A stretch of DNA of 64,000 nucleotides from contig NZ_CAKKMS010000006.1 of assembly GCF_918698245.1 (NCBI RefSeq), positions 264,840 to 328,839 of the forward strand, given 5' to 3'. Positions 41,750 to 50,150 of this stretch are shown here, piece after piece (the first letter of the stretch is position 1; the number at the start of each line of letters is the position of its first letter). The notes below the pieces were generated by a model. That model did no database searches and had not been told where the DNA came from. It was given only the letters and a program-made list of their open reading frames with translations. A program made the translations under genes and the position numbers. This DNA is from Pedobacter sp. Bi126. GTDB lineage: Bacteria; Bacteroidota; Bacteroidia; Sphingobacteriales; Sphingobacteriaceae.

Positions 41750-42754
41750 TTACTCCTCTTTCTTCTGAAACTTATAAAACAAATATCCCAAAAAAGGCAG
41801 AATCAATACACTCCCCAATAAAAGTGCTAAACCTAAACTATAAATGGTTTTTTCGGGCCCTGCAGTTTCGAGAAGTGAGATTGCATCACCATTTTTTAAA
41901 CGGATAAAGTTTGGGAAATGCGCATAACTAATGGCTAAAAGGATCATCGTTACCTGAAAGCCAGCTAAAATGCGTAAAACTTTTGTTTTACCTTTAATTA
42001 GCAGGTACCATAACAGCACAAGAGATAAACTGGCCAAAATAATGGCCGATAACCCGACATTGCTCTTAAAAACCCAATCAATCAACGGAATTTTATCCCG
42101 CTGTGCGGCAATAAACACCATGGCACCAAAAACTACTGCAGCCACATTCATAAATTCCGCCTTTTTAATAAAACGGCGTTTATCATGTGCTTCTTTTGTT
42201 TCACCTATAAGGTAAATTGCGGCAAGAAAACCGCAGAGCGCGACCGTAAATAAGCCCACAGCAACAGAAAACCAATTCAACCAGCCAGAAATATACGCGG
42301 TATAAAAATCGTTCGCCTGCGTATCGATATGCCCTGAAATTAAGCTTCCGGCAATAATGCCAAGAAACAACGCAGTTACAAAACTCGAATACCTGAATAT
42401 GCGGTTATAAAACCACTGCATATCATCTTTAACAGCATCGTAATGGCGGAATACAAAGGCGGTACCCCGAGCAATAATTCCGATGAGCATAATCGCCAAT
42501 GGAATATGCAGATAAACCGACATGGTGGTATAAATATGCGGGAAACCTACGAAAAGGATTACAATGGCAATAATTAACCACATGTGATTAGCCTCCCAAA
42601 CCGGACCGATGGCCTGATACATGGTTTTACGGGTTTTACTCCTATTTTTTGTTGAAGTGAATAGCTCTATAATCCCTGCACCAAAATCGGCCCCACCCAA
42701 TAAAAAGTAAAGCAGAATGGCCATGCATAAAAATGTAATTACAACTTGTTCCAT
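41750..42754 (-). CDS. cydB: Cytochrome bd oxidase subunit II
   Basis: With CydA it forms the quinol-oxidising bd-type terminal oxidase used at low oxygen. 334 residues, eight or nine membrane segments. Seen: N-terminal LLGGADFGAGIIELFT, the W-E-A-N-H-M-W motif (GPVWEANHMWLIIAIVILFVGFP), IARGTAFVFRHYD, and a C-terminal segment ending LGYLFYKFQKKEE. Length is typical of Bacteroidota CydB. It lies 109 bases downstream of cydA, and the spacer contains an inverted repeat that might attenuate its expression. No CydX-like small gene is seen after it. Confidence 0.95.
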   Translation of the reverse strand: MEQVVITFLCMAILLYFLLGGADFGAGIIELFTSTKNRSKTRKTMYQAIGPVWEANHMWLIIAIVILFVGFPHIYTTMSVYLHIPLAIMLIGIIARGTAFVFRHYDAVKDDMQWFYNRIFRYSSFVTALFLGIIAGSLISGHIDTQANDFYTAYISGWLNWFSVAVGLFTVALCGFLAAIYLIGETKEAHDKRRFIKKAEFMNVAAVVFGAMVFIAAQRDKIPLIDWVFKSNVGLSAIILASLSLVLLWYLLIKGKTKVLRILAGFQVTMILLAISYAHFPNFIRLKNGDAISLLETAGPEKTIYSLGLALLLGSVLILPFLGYLFYKFQKKEE

Positions 42755-42767
42755 TATTTATTTTTTT

Positions 42768-42856
42768 ACCACAGATTTGCACAGATAAACACAGATTTTG
42801 ATAATTCGACTGCAAGTCTCAAGCCTTCATTCGTGTTCATCCTTTTTATCTGTGGT
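42768..42856. repeat. Inverted repeat in the cydA-cydB spacer
   Basis: ACCACAGAT (42768-42776) and ATCTGTGGT (42848-42856) are perfect inverted arms around a run of cacagat words with a 9-10-base period. The hairpin sits between two genes that must be made together. Confidence 0.6.
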
Positions 42857-42863
42857 TAATTAA

Positions 42864-44183
42864 TTATTTTGTTTCAGGTTTGTTATAGAGCACTGGCACC
42901 ATTTTAATCTGGCGGTAAAGCAAAAACGTTACAATTAGGCTTAAAGAAACGTAAATGGCCGAGAAGATATAAAATGAGTAAGCAATGCCCGGCATCGGTG
43001 TAACGGCATCCTTAGTGCGCATAATGCCGTAAATAATCCACGGCTGTCTACCAACCTCTGTAACTACCCACCCGGCCTCTAAAGCGATGTAGCCAAGCGG
43101 AATGGCCACAACAAACAATTTCAACAGCCAGCGTTTCTCGGTTAAAGGTTTCTTTTTAAATAAAGTGAAGAAATAAGTTAAGGATACTAAAAGTAGTAAC
43201 GTGCCAATTCCAACCATAATCTGGAAAGCATAATGTGTGATGGCTACCGGAGGATGCTCGTTTTCTGGAATCTGATCTAAACCCTTTACCTCAGCGCTGA
43301 AATCGCCATGCGCCAGGAAACTTAAAGCACCTGGAATTTCGATTGCACCTTTCACGGTTTTATCTTTCTCGTTCACAATTCCACCAATCAACAGCGGGGC
43401 AGGTTTTTCGGTTTTGTATAATGCCTCCATAGCTGCAAGTTTAGCAGGTTGCCTTTTGGCTACATCTTTTGCCGAAATATCGCCACTTAACGGCTGCAAT
43501 AACGCGCCAATGCAAGCAAATATGGCCGCTATTTTAAAAGCTTTCAGATGAAATTCTTTATTACGGTCTCTCAGGATCATTAAAGCATGTACACCTGCCA
43601 CAGCAAAGCCTGTAGCGGTAAATGCGGCCAAACACATGTGTAGCGCCTGACTAAACCATGCTTTATTGAACATGGCCTGTATGGGATCGATATTCAGGTA
43701 TTGTCCGTTTACAAAATCAAAACCCGCCGGACTGTTCATCCAGGCATTTGCAGCCACAACCAATATTCCGGAGGCTAAACCACTTACCCCTACAACCATC
43801 CCGGTAAACCAATGGAACCATTTATTTAACTTATTCCAGCCATACAAGAAAAAGCCAAGGGCTATTGCTTCGATAAAAAAGGCTGTTCCCTCCAGCGAAA
43901 AAGGCATCCCGAATATTGGTCCTGCATGATCCATAAACTTTGGCCAGAGCAGGCCTAATTCGAAAGATAACATGGTACCTGATACCGCGCCGGTAGCAAA
44001 AAATATCGCTACACCTTTACTCCAGGCCTTGGTGAGATTTTTATATACCTCATCGTTTGTTTTAAGCCATTTATAATGCGATACGGCCATAAAGAAAGGC
44101 ATAACCATGCCTATGCAGGAAAAAATGATGTGGAAGCCTAACGATAAGGCCATTTGGGAACGGGCTGCGATAAAATCATCCAT
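42864..44183 (-). CDS. cydA: Cytochrome bd oxidase subunit I
   Basis: The haem-bearing, quinol-binding subunit. 439 residues. Seen: haem ligand His18 in LSLGFHIIF, MLSFELGLLWPKFM, EGTAFFIEAIALGFFLYGW (E of the proton path), HMCLAAFTATGFAVAG (His ligand), a short Q-loop region (about 235-325) carrying the lysine-rich stretch and IPGALSFLAHGDFSAEVKGL, and the C-terminal GWVVTEVGRQPWIIYG. The Q-loop is shorter than in E. coli CydA (522 residues). A -7 element lies just before the ATG. Confidence 0.96.
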   Translation of the reverse strand: MDDFIAARSQMALSLGFHIIFSCIGMVMPFFMAVSHYKWLKTNDEVYKNLTKAWSKGVAIFFATGAVSGTMLSFELGLLWPKFMDHAGPIFGMPFSLEGTAFFIEAIALGFFLYGWNKLNKWFHWFTGMVVGVSGLASGILVVAANAWMNSPAGFDFVNGQYLNIDPIQAMFNKAWFSQALHMCLAAFTATGFAVAGVHALMILRDRNKEFHLKAFKIAAIFACIGALLQPLSGDISAKDVAKRQPAKLAAMEALYKTEKPAPLLIGGIVNEKDKTVKGAIEIPGALSFLAHGDFSAEVKGLDQIPENEHPPVAITHYAFQIMVGIGTLLLLVSLTYFFTLFKKKPLTEKRWLLKLFVVAIPLGYIALEAGWVVTEVGRQPWIIYGIMRTKDAVTPMPGIAYSFYIFSAIYVSLSLIVTFLLYRQIKMVPVLYNKPETK

Positions 44184-44206
44184 GAGCTGTAGATTTTGAA
44201 TTGTAA

Positions 44207-44214
44207 CAAATATA
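44207..44214 (-). promoter_or_regulatory. -7 element of the cydA promoter
   Basis: On the minus strand TATATTTG, a match to TAnnTTTG, about 24 bases upstream of the ATG at 44183. Confidence 0.55.
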
Positions 44215-44753
44215 GTTGTTAAACACTAAAGCCTACGGTAATTCAATGATGTTGAAAGGATTATTTTAAATATAGAACGTTTATAAATTGGAAATAGATT
44301 TGGATGTTCTTTAACACATAAATACTAAATATCGCTATTTGTCATCCTGAGGGGTAATTTATTGTATAAAAATCAATATGAATGACGTATATATTTGGTT
44401 ATTGCCCTTGGCTCAACCTTGCCTCGGCTCGCCGCCGCCTAAGGGCTCTTTCTTTTTGGCATCAAAAAGAAACAAAAACTGCCGGCTGAAAATTTTTCTT
44501 TCGAAGCCAGCAGGTAGGCTTGGGCAGTGCAGCCCGAAAAATTTGTTAGGCCGGATTTAAGTAGAACGGGGATACCGTACTATGGCCTAGCTGGATGGAA
44601 ATGCGAAATTTGTTAAAATGTTGATTAATAATTATTTGCAAAATAACGTCAATGGTAGCGTAGTCGAAGGATTAGCCATGGATTAACGCGTTCAAAAATT
44701 AACAGCAAAAAAGTCCTTTCCTAAATTAGGATAAGATAATAATCACCGCTTAT

Positions 44754-44794
44754 GAGATTGCTTCGTCGGCTGAAAAAGCCTTCTCGCAATGACG
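44754..44794 (-). repeat. Element A, half copy
   Basis: GAGATTGCTTCGTCGGC...AAGCCTTCTCGCAATGACG: the right half of the unit seen at 644-740, 9 bases before the end of the next gene. Confidence 0.75.
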
Positions 44795-44802
44795 AAAATC
44801 TT

Positions 44803-45702
44803 CTAAACCCCTTTCAGCTCGTCATAAGCAGCACCTAAACTCCTTTGAATACCCTCTCCCTTCCATTCTGTTGAATTTGGAATTGAGCTTGCTTTTAGGA
44901 TGTCTTCTTTGCTTTTTCCTGCTTTGATTTCTCCGCCCACAAAAGTTAAAAGGTTCTGCAGGTAATTTTGAAAAGCTTTAACATCTGCTTTGTTTCCTGT
45001 TACTTTCTCAGGATCTAAGCTGTGCCCCCAGATAAACAGGGTATCGTTATCAAACTGGGCCAAAATTTTATCCAATGCAGTGATCCAATTACCGATGTGT
45101 GCACCATTTTCCCGATCAATGTAAGGAAACTTACGGTTGAACACCAAATCGCCTACATGCACAATATTTGCATGCTCAAAATGATAAACGGCATCACCAT
45201 TGGTATGACCAGAGCCATAATAAGAAGCTTTTATGTTCTCATCCCCTACTTTTGCTGCCCATTTTGTTCCAAAAGTAGTGTCAGGCAACAACTGTTTGTC
45301 TAAATTATTTGCTTTCTCGGCACCTCTTTTCTGGTTAACCAAGGAGTTTTGATGCGCCACAACCTTTTCGGCCAATCCTTTAAAGGAGATATTGCCAGCG
45401 GTATGATCGCCATGATGATGGGTATTAATCAGGTATTTGAAAGGTTTTTCGCCTAATTTTTTTAATTCTTCGATTACATGCGGCGCCGAAGTTGGGAACT
45501 GGGCATCTACCACCACAAAACCATTGCTCGAATTTAACCAGCCTATTGTACCGCCCTGTTCGGTAAATATCCCTACATTATTGCGCAATGGTTTAAAGTT
45601 GTAAGCACGCGTTAGCGCTTGCTGTGCAAAAACATCTGTTTTATAAATTGAAAGCAAGGCCATGGCCAATGCTGAATTTTTGATAAAATTTCTTCTTTCC
45701 AT
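44803..45702 (-). CDS. Exported metallo-beta-lactamase-fold hydrolase
   Basis: 299 residues. Seen: an N-terminal twin-arginine-type signal MERRNFIKNSALAMALLSI (R-R-N-F-I-K) with cleavage near FAQQA; the MBL zinc site NTHHHGDHTAGN (H-x-H-x-D-H), His in GSGHTNGDA, Asp in HVGDLVFNRKFP and His in IWGHSLDP. The order is that of class B-like hydrolases with a relation to SoxH and quinoprotein-relay metallohydrolases. The substrate is unknown; it need not act on beta-lactams. It is probably exported already folded by the Tat path. Confidence 0.88.
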   Translation of the reverse strand: MERRNFIKNSALAMALLSIYKTDVFAQQALTRAYNFKPLRNNVGIFTEQGGTIGWLNSSNGFVVVDAQFPTSAPHVIEELKKLGEKPFKYLINTHHHGDHTAGNISFKGLAEKVVAHQNSLVNQKRGAEKANNLDKQLLPDTTFGTKWAAKVGDENIKASYYGSGHTNGDAVYHFEHANIVHVGDLVFNRKFPYIDRENGAHIGNWITALDKILAQFDNDTLFIWGHSLDPEKVTGNKADVKAFQNYLQNLLTFVGGEIKAGKSKEDILKASSIPNSTEWKGEGIQRSLGAAYDELKGV

Positions 45703-45719
45703 TTTGGGATTTAGCTAAA

Positions 45720-45743
45720 AAACCACAGCAATTGCTGTGGTTT
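45720..45743 (-). terminator. Palindromic terminator of the 67-residue gene
   Basis: A 24-base perfect palindrome (AAACCACAGCAA...TTGCTGTGGTTT). On the minus strand it is followed by a T run. It lies 40 bases after the stop of the gene at 45783-45986. Confidence 0.75.
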
Positions 45744-45782
45744 AAATTTAGTCATTTTGTTCGTAAATTATATTCCAACCAG

Positions 45783-45986
45783 TTATATTCCTGAACCTGG
45801 TGTTGGTCCGGGTTCGTGTCCTGGCCCTAGTGGATTATTCTTGCGTTTATCCTCTTTATCAAAAAGATTGGTGGTTATTTTCGATGATTTATTTTCATCT
45901 AAAGAATCATGATCTCTCACATCTTCTACTTTTTTATCTAGCAAATCGTTCTCAACAACTTTACCTTTTTCCTTATTTGTTTCCAT
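45783..45986 (-). CDS. Small charged hypothetical protein, 67 residues
   Basis: From the ATG at 45986. Seen: an extremely charged, hydrophilic sequence (METNKEKGKVVENDLLDKK, VRDHDSLDENKSSK) with a Gly/Pro-rich end (NPLGPGHEPGPTPGSGI). No signal, membrane segment or globular core; it is likely disordered. The frame is open to 46100, but the upstream part is hydrophobic and begins in a different context. A dedicated terminator after it supports a real gene. I do not recognise a family. The next minus-strand small gene (46344-46547) is also 67 residues and also begins with Lys/Glu/Asn-rich sequence. Confidence 0.6.
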   Translation of the reverse strand: METNKEKGKVVENDLLDKKVEDVRDHDSLDENKSSKITTNLFDKEDKRKNNPLGPGHEPGPTPGSGI

Positions 45987-46343
45987 AGTATTGTAAATTG
46001 ATGTATTAAAGAAACAAGTGAAAAATAAGATTGTTTTTCTTAATTGTTTTGGGAATGGGTTTATTGCTGAGTAACTTATTAGCCCGTTAATGATAGTCAT
46101 TGATAAAAGATTCTTCGACTTCGCTCAGAATGACAAAACGAGAGATATATTCCGTGTCTTTCGTGTTTCCGTGGCAAAAACATTTAAGTTAAAAGTCCAG
46201 GTTTAATACCTCATCAAATACAGCATAGCATAATCTTATTGGTTGTTGCACTTCAACCAAAGCATTATCTCATAACACAAAGAAGTAAATAGCCTCTCCT
46301 TAGAAAGGCCATTAGCATTAATTAAACAGGTTTATCTTCACAA
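45987..46343. other. Spacer between two small genes
   Basis: No gene. It holds a half element B at 46108-46135 (TTCTTCGACTTCGCTCAGAATGAC) and the CAC-rich words ttcgtgtttccgtggcaa (46159-46176). The rest shows nothing I can name. Confidence 0.5.
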
Positions 46344-46547
46344 TTAAAACATTGCCCCCGGAAGTTTTCCCAATTCGTGAATGCAGCCGAAAGAATGAAA
46401 TCTTCTTTTATGGATTTTGTTGAAATGGTTTGAAGATTCAAACGAAAATGGATTAAGGATAAACTTGTAAATGTGTTTCCTTTCTTCATTTAATTTTTCT
46501 TCCTGCTTCGCGTTCTCTAGATTTTGATTGTTTTGGCTCTTTTCCAT
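46344..46547 (-). CDS. Small hypothetical protein, 67 residues
   Basis: From the ATG at 46547 (MEKSQNNQNLENAKQEEK). An N-terminal hydrophilic, Asn/Glu/Lys-rich part, then ERKHIYKFILNPFSFESSNHFNKIHKRRFHSFGCIHELGKLPGAMF. The C-terminal G-[CG]-x-H-E-L-G-K-L-P pattern with many aromatics is seen in short Bacteroidota proteins of this sort, but I cannot name the family. A start eight residues earlier (46571) is possible. Alone on the minus strand. Confidence 0.5.
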   Translation of the reverse strand: MEKSQNNQNLENAKQEEKLNEERKHIYKFILNPFSFESSNHFNKIHKRRFHSFGCIHELGKLPGAMF

Positions 46548-46851
46548 GACGATATAGATTGTTGAAAACATGGTTAGTTTTCAGGGTTAACAATTTTAAT
46601 CAGAATGCCTTTTAACTGCACAATGCGCGAATAAAAAAGCTATTTAAAATTTGCTTAACCTTATACCACGGGGAATTTGATAAGGTTTCGTTCTGGAACA
46701 ACATTAAAATGGCGTGGATTGCCTTTATCTTAATTAAATATAAGTTTTATTTTTGAGTTTTGCAAGAGTTTTTTTTGCTTCGATATAAGCGGTAACTATT
46801 TCAAACGCGATTTTTATTTCGGAAATCAGGTACAGTGGTATTAGGCAAGTA

Positions 46852-46910
46852 CAGTCCTGCGCTGCACTTTATCCCGATAAAAACGGGATGTTCGCTCCGA
46901 TCAGGTTTAG
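46852..46910 (+). repeat. Dispersed element C
   Basis: CAGTCCTGCGCTGCAC ... internal hairpin ATCCCGATAAAAACGGGAT ... CGATCAGGTTTAG. Confidence 0.75.
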
Positions 46911-47025
46911 GTGGCACAGCTGGCCGTACTATTTAGGGCTGCAGGGCGCAGAGAATTTATTTACAAAGTTAATTCTTCTTTTGCATTATGCTATAACCGT
47001 AAACAGCAGCACCGACTTCTGTACA

Positions 47026-47093
47026 TAAACCTGATTGAAGCGGATACCGGCCAAGTGGCTAAGGCCTGCAGGCGTATAAGTGTAAAGCAGGAC
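47026..47093 (-). repeat. Dispersed element C, inverted copy
   Basis: TAAACCTGATTGAAGCGGA, then GGATACCGGCC ... GGCCTGCAGGCGTAT, then AGCAGGACA. The interior is shared with the degenerate copy at 1451-1519. Confidence 0.75.
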
Positions 47094-47160
47094 AAAAACT
47101 TAAAAATGAAATGCTGTCTTTGCTTTCCAAAAAAATGAACTTCAAACTATGTTTTATCAC

Positions 47161-47188
47161 AAAAAAAAGTCCCGATTCTCACCGGGAC
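47161..47188 (-). terminator. Terminator of the cysteine desulfurase gene
   Basis: On the minus strand GTCCCGGTGAGAATCGGGAC followed by eight Ts (stem arms 47169-47174 and 47183-47188). It lies 24 bases after the stop codon. Confidence 0.85.
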
Positions 47189-47211
47189 GCTCCTATTTGG
47201 CTAATGATATT

Positions 47212-48360
47212 TTAAGCTAAAGCATTTTGCTTTACTACCATTTTAACTTTTTCGATTACATAATCTAACTCTTCCTTTGTAGTGTATTTGCTAAATGAAA
47301 AGCGCACTGAAGGACGGTTTGGATCGGCATTAATACCATTTAATACATGCGAACCAATATTCGAACCCGAAGAGCAGGCACTGCCACCAGAAGCACAGAT
47401 ACCATTGATGTCTAAATTAAACAACAACATATCAGCCATATCCATCTCTGGAAACGATACATTCAGTACTGTGTACAAACTTTTATCGGCATCTGTTTCG
47501 CCATTAAAAGCAATGCCCGGAATTTCGGCGATTAACTGTGTTTTCAGGTAATCTTTTAAACCCTGAATATAGGCCTGATGCTGATCCATTTCGGCATAAG
47601 CAATTTCTAAGGCCTTAGCTAAGCCCACAATACCATATACATTTTCGGTACCACCACGCATGTTGCGCTCTTGTGCCCCACCATAAATCATCGGTGGAAT
47701 TTTAATATTACTGTTTACATATAAAAAGCCAACACCTTTAGGTCCGTGGAGCTTGTGTGCTGCGCAAACTATAAAATGTGCTTTAAGCTCACGTACGTTA
47801 TGTGGGTAATGCCCCATGGTTTGAACGGTATCGGCATGGTAAATGGCATTGTATTTCTCGCAGATATCGCCAACTTTAACCATATCGGTCAGTGTACCCA
47901 ACTCGTTATTGGCATGCATTAGCGAAACAAAAGTACGTTCGTTATTTTGAAGCAGTTCTTCTAAATGATTGTAATCGACATTCCCTTTTTCGTCAATATT
48001 AACGAAACTTAATTTATCGATTTCACCATTTTTAAGCATCGTATTTAAAGTATGCTCAACGGCATGGTGTTCTATTTTCGAAGTAATGGCATGTTTAATT
48101 CCATAAGCTGAAATTCCACAACGGATGGCCGTATTATCGGCTTCAGTACCTCCCGAAGTAAAAAACACTTCGGATGGAGAGGCATTTAACAGACCAGAAA
48201 CGGTTTTACGGGCTTTTTCTACAAGGGTTCTTACCTCGCGGCCAAGCGCATGAATGGCAGATGGATTACCAAAATAGTTTTCCATCACGTTTGTCATTTC
48301 TGCAATTACTGCTGCATCTAAAGGCGTTGTGGCCGCATTATCTAAATAGACCCTTTTCAT
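47212..48360 (-). CDS. Cysteine desulfurase (NifS/IscS-like)
   Basis: A PLP enzyme that takes sulfur from cysteine for Fe-S clusters or tRNA thiolation. 382 residues. Seen: YLDNAATTPLD, the FTSGGTEADNTAI motif, HANNELGT, HADTVQTMGH, the PLP Lys in CAAHKLHGPKGVGFLY, GGAQERNMRGGTENV, and the catalytic Cys in ASGGSACSSGSNIGSHVL. The Cys loop identifies a group I (IscS/NifS) enzyme. No iscU or other cluster gene is next to it, so the acceptor is unknown. A -7 element lies about 30 bases before the ATG. Confidence 0.95.
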   Translation of the reverse strand: MKRVYLDNAATTPLDAAVIAEMTNVMENYFGNPSAIHALGREVRTLVEKARKTVSGLLNASPSEVFFTSGGTEADNTAIRCGISAYGIKHAITSKIEHHAVEHTLNTMLKNGEIDKLSFVNIDEKGNVDYNHLEELLQNNERTFVSLMHANNELGTLTDMVKVGDICEKYNAIYHADTVQTMGHYPHNVRELKAHFIVCAAHKLHGPKGVGFLYVNSNIKIPPMIYGGAQERNMRGGTENVYGIVGLAKALEIAYAEMDQHQAYIQGLKDYLKTQLIAEIPGIAFNGETDADKSLYTVLNVSFPEMDMADMLLFNLDINGICASGGSACSSGSNIGSHVLNGINADPNRPSVRFSFSKYTTKEELDYVIEKVKMVVKQNALA

Positions 48361-48390
48361 TTCTACGAATATTTAAAAGTTAGTATGTTG

Positions 48391-48398
48391 CAAAGATA
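48391..48398 (-). promoter_or_regulatory. -7 element of the cysteine desulfurase promoter
   Basis: On the minus strand TATCTTTG, a match to TAnnTTTG, 31 bases before the ATG at 48360. Confidence 0.5.
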
Positions 48399-48492
48399 CC
48401 TTGCTAGTGGCAGTCTCTGTCTTAAATGTTCAGGGTTTAATCGTTTTATTAAACCCTGAACAGGTATGCTTAATCCTGAAATCCTTTAGAGA

Positions 48493-49878
48493 TTAAAGGT
48501 GTAATATTTCTTTAATGTCAGAAATAATTTTGTTAGCCAAATTCTCGGCAATGGTTTCATTTTCTGCTTCACTGTAAATCCTGATGATCGGCTCAGTATT
48601 AGAACGGCGCAAATGTACCCAAGTTTTATCAAATTCTATCTTTAATCCATCAATTGTGCTGTATGGTTGATTTTTATACTTCTCTTCTACCTGTTTCAAT
48701 AGATTATCGATATCCATCTCTGGCGTAAGGGTAATCTTGTTTTTAGAGATGTGGTATTGTGGATAACTGGCTCGTAATACGGAGATCGATTTGCCAAATT
48801 TAGCTAAATGTGTTAAGAATAAGGCAATGCCAACCAAGGCGTCTCTTCCGTAGTGCGATTCGGGATAAATGATCCCACCGTTTCCTTCGCCACCAATAAT
48901 GGCATTTGTTGCCTTCATTTTGTTCACTACATTCACCTCTCCTACTGCTGATGCATTGTATTCTGCTCCTGCTTTTTCGGTAACATCGCGTAATGCACGT
49001 GTTGATGAAAGGTTTGAAACCGTATTTCCTGGTGTATTTTTCAATACATAATCGGCAACAGCAACCAAAGTATATTCTTCGCCGAACATGCTGCCATCTT
49101 CGTTCACAAAACATAAACGGTCAACATCCGGATCAACAACAATCCCTAAATCGGCATTTTGTTTCTGAACTTCTTTCGATATTTCGGTTAAATTTTCTGG
49201 CAGTGGTTCAGGGTTATGCGGAAAATGCCCGTCTGGTGTACAATATAATTCTACCACCTTGCTCACACCTAAAGCTTTTAACAAAGCAGGGATAAAAATG
49301 CCGCCGGTTGAATTTACACAGTCGATTACGACTTTAAAATCGGCCTTTTTAATTGCCTCAACATCAACCAATGGTAATGCTAAAACTTTATCGATGTGTT
49401 TTTGAAGGTAAGTATCGTTTTTAATTACTTTACCCAATTTATCTACATCAGCAAAATCAAAATCAGCGCTTTCTGCCAAATCTAAAACTTCTTTTCCGTC
49501 AGCATCGCTAATAAATTCACCACTGGCATTTAATAATTTTAAGGCATTCCATTGTTTTGGGTTATGGCTTGCGGTTAAAATGATACCGCCACCTGCTTTT
49601 TCATCGGGTACAGCTACTTCTACAGTTGGCGTGGTTGACAAACCTAAATCGATTACCTCAATACCCAAGCCTTGTAAAGTTCCAATAACCAGGTTATTCA
49701 CCATCTCACCCGAAATACGGGCATCACGACCTAAAACTATTCTTTTATTGCCTGTTTTCTGTACCACCCAGCTACCAAAAGCAGCTGTAAATTTCACAAT
49801 ATCAAATGGGGTTAAGCCGTCTCCAGCCCTTCCGCCAATGGTTCCTCGTATTCCTGAAATTGATTTTATTAAAGTCAC
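48493..49878 (-). CDS. glmM: Phosphoglucosamine mutase
   Basis: Interconverts glucosamine 6- and 1-phosphate on the way to UDP-GlcNAc for peptidoglycan and lipopolysaccharide. 461 residues, four-domain alpha-D-phosphohexomutase. Seen: N-terminal SGIRGTIGG, the phosphoserine loop TASHNPKQWNALKLL, the metal-binding DPDVDRLCFV, GGEGNGGIIYPESHYGRDAL (sugar loop) and the C-terminal phosphate site RRSNTEPIIRIYSEA. Phosphomannomutase cannot be fully excluded, but the length and loop are those of Bacteroidota GlmM. Monocistronic, divergent from the methyltransferase operon. Confidence 0.9.
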   Translation of the reverse strand: MTLIKSISGIRGTIGGRAGDGLTPFDIVKFTAAFGSWVVQKTGNKRIVLGRDARISGEMVNNLVIGTLQGLGIEVIDLGLSTTPTVEVAVPDEKAGGGIILTASHNPKQWNALKLLNASGEFISDADGKEVLDLAESADFDFADVDKLGKVIKNDTYLQKHIDKVLALPLVDVEAIKKADFKVVIDCVNSTGGIFIPALLKALGVSKVVELYCTPDGHFPHNPEPLPENLTEISKEVQKQNADLGIVVDPDVDRLCFVNEDGSMFGEEYTLVAVADYVLKNTPGNTVSNLSSTRALRDVTEKAGAEYNASAVGEVNVVNKMKATNAIIGGEGNGGIIYPESHYGRDALVGIALFLTHLAKFGKSISVLRASYPQYHISKNKITLTPEMDIDNLLKQVEEKYKNQPYSTIDGLKIEFDKTWVHLRRSNTEPIIRIYSEAENETIAENLANKIISDIKEILHL

Positions 49879-50113
49879 TGTATATAATTTAATTGAGGCT
49901 CAAAAATAAGAAAAAAAACAAGATAGCAGCTATTTAGGAGTGTTTGTGCACTTTAATTTACATTGCTTTTATATCTATTTGCACGATCAGTTTTCCAGAA
50001 TTGAGACTATGGTCAAAAACAAACGTGTGTTTAATTTGATATCGTATTCATAATATTCTTGCAACTTTATTGCATAAAAGCATATTCTAACTTTACTAGC
50101 GACTGTAAAACCT

Positions 50114-50121
50114 TATATTTG
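50114..50121 (+). promoter_or_regulatory. -7 element of the methyltransferase operon
   Basis: TATATTTG, a match to TAnnTTTG, 29 bases before the ATG at 50151. It supports that start over a frame beginning further upstream. Confidence 0.55.
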
Positions 50122-50150
50122 CATCTTTTTAAGATACAAACGGCTTTTAT

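Larger units (their letters stand above)
44184..44802. other. Spacer upstream of cydA with GC-rich block
   Basis: No gene. It includes the cydA promoter, a GC-rich block at about 44389-44590 (short inverted pieces: GCCTCGGC, GCCGCCGCC, GCAGCCC; the words aaaaagaaacaaaaact and cggggataccgtac), and a half element A at 44754-44794. A 60-codon open frame here (44378-44560) has no protein character. Confidence 0.5.
46548..47211. other. Spacer with two opposite element C copies
   Basis: No gene. A direct copy (46852-46910) and an inverted copy (47026-47093) of element C face each other about 115 bases apart. A 75-codon open frame between them (46911-47138) is largely translated repeat. The terminator of the cysteine desulfurase gene is at its right end. 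Confidence 0.6.

Noticed and set aside
44378..44560. Open frame of 60 codons upstream of cydA
   Set aside because: Lies in a GC-rich non-coding block, biased composition, no start context or family match.
46911..47138. Open frame of 75 codons on the + strand
   Set aside because: Largely the translation of an inverted element C; no domain features, and similar words occur in the non-coding spacer at 1451-1519.
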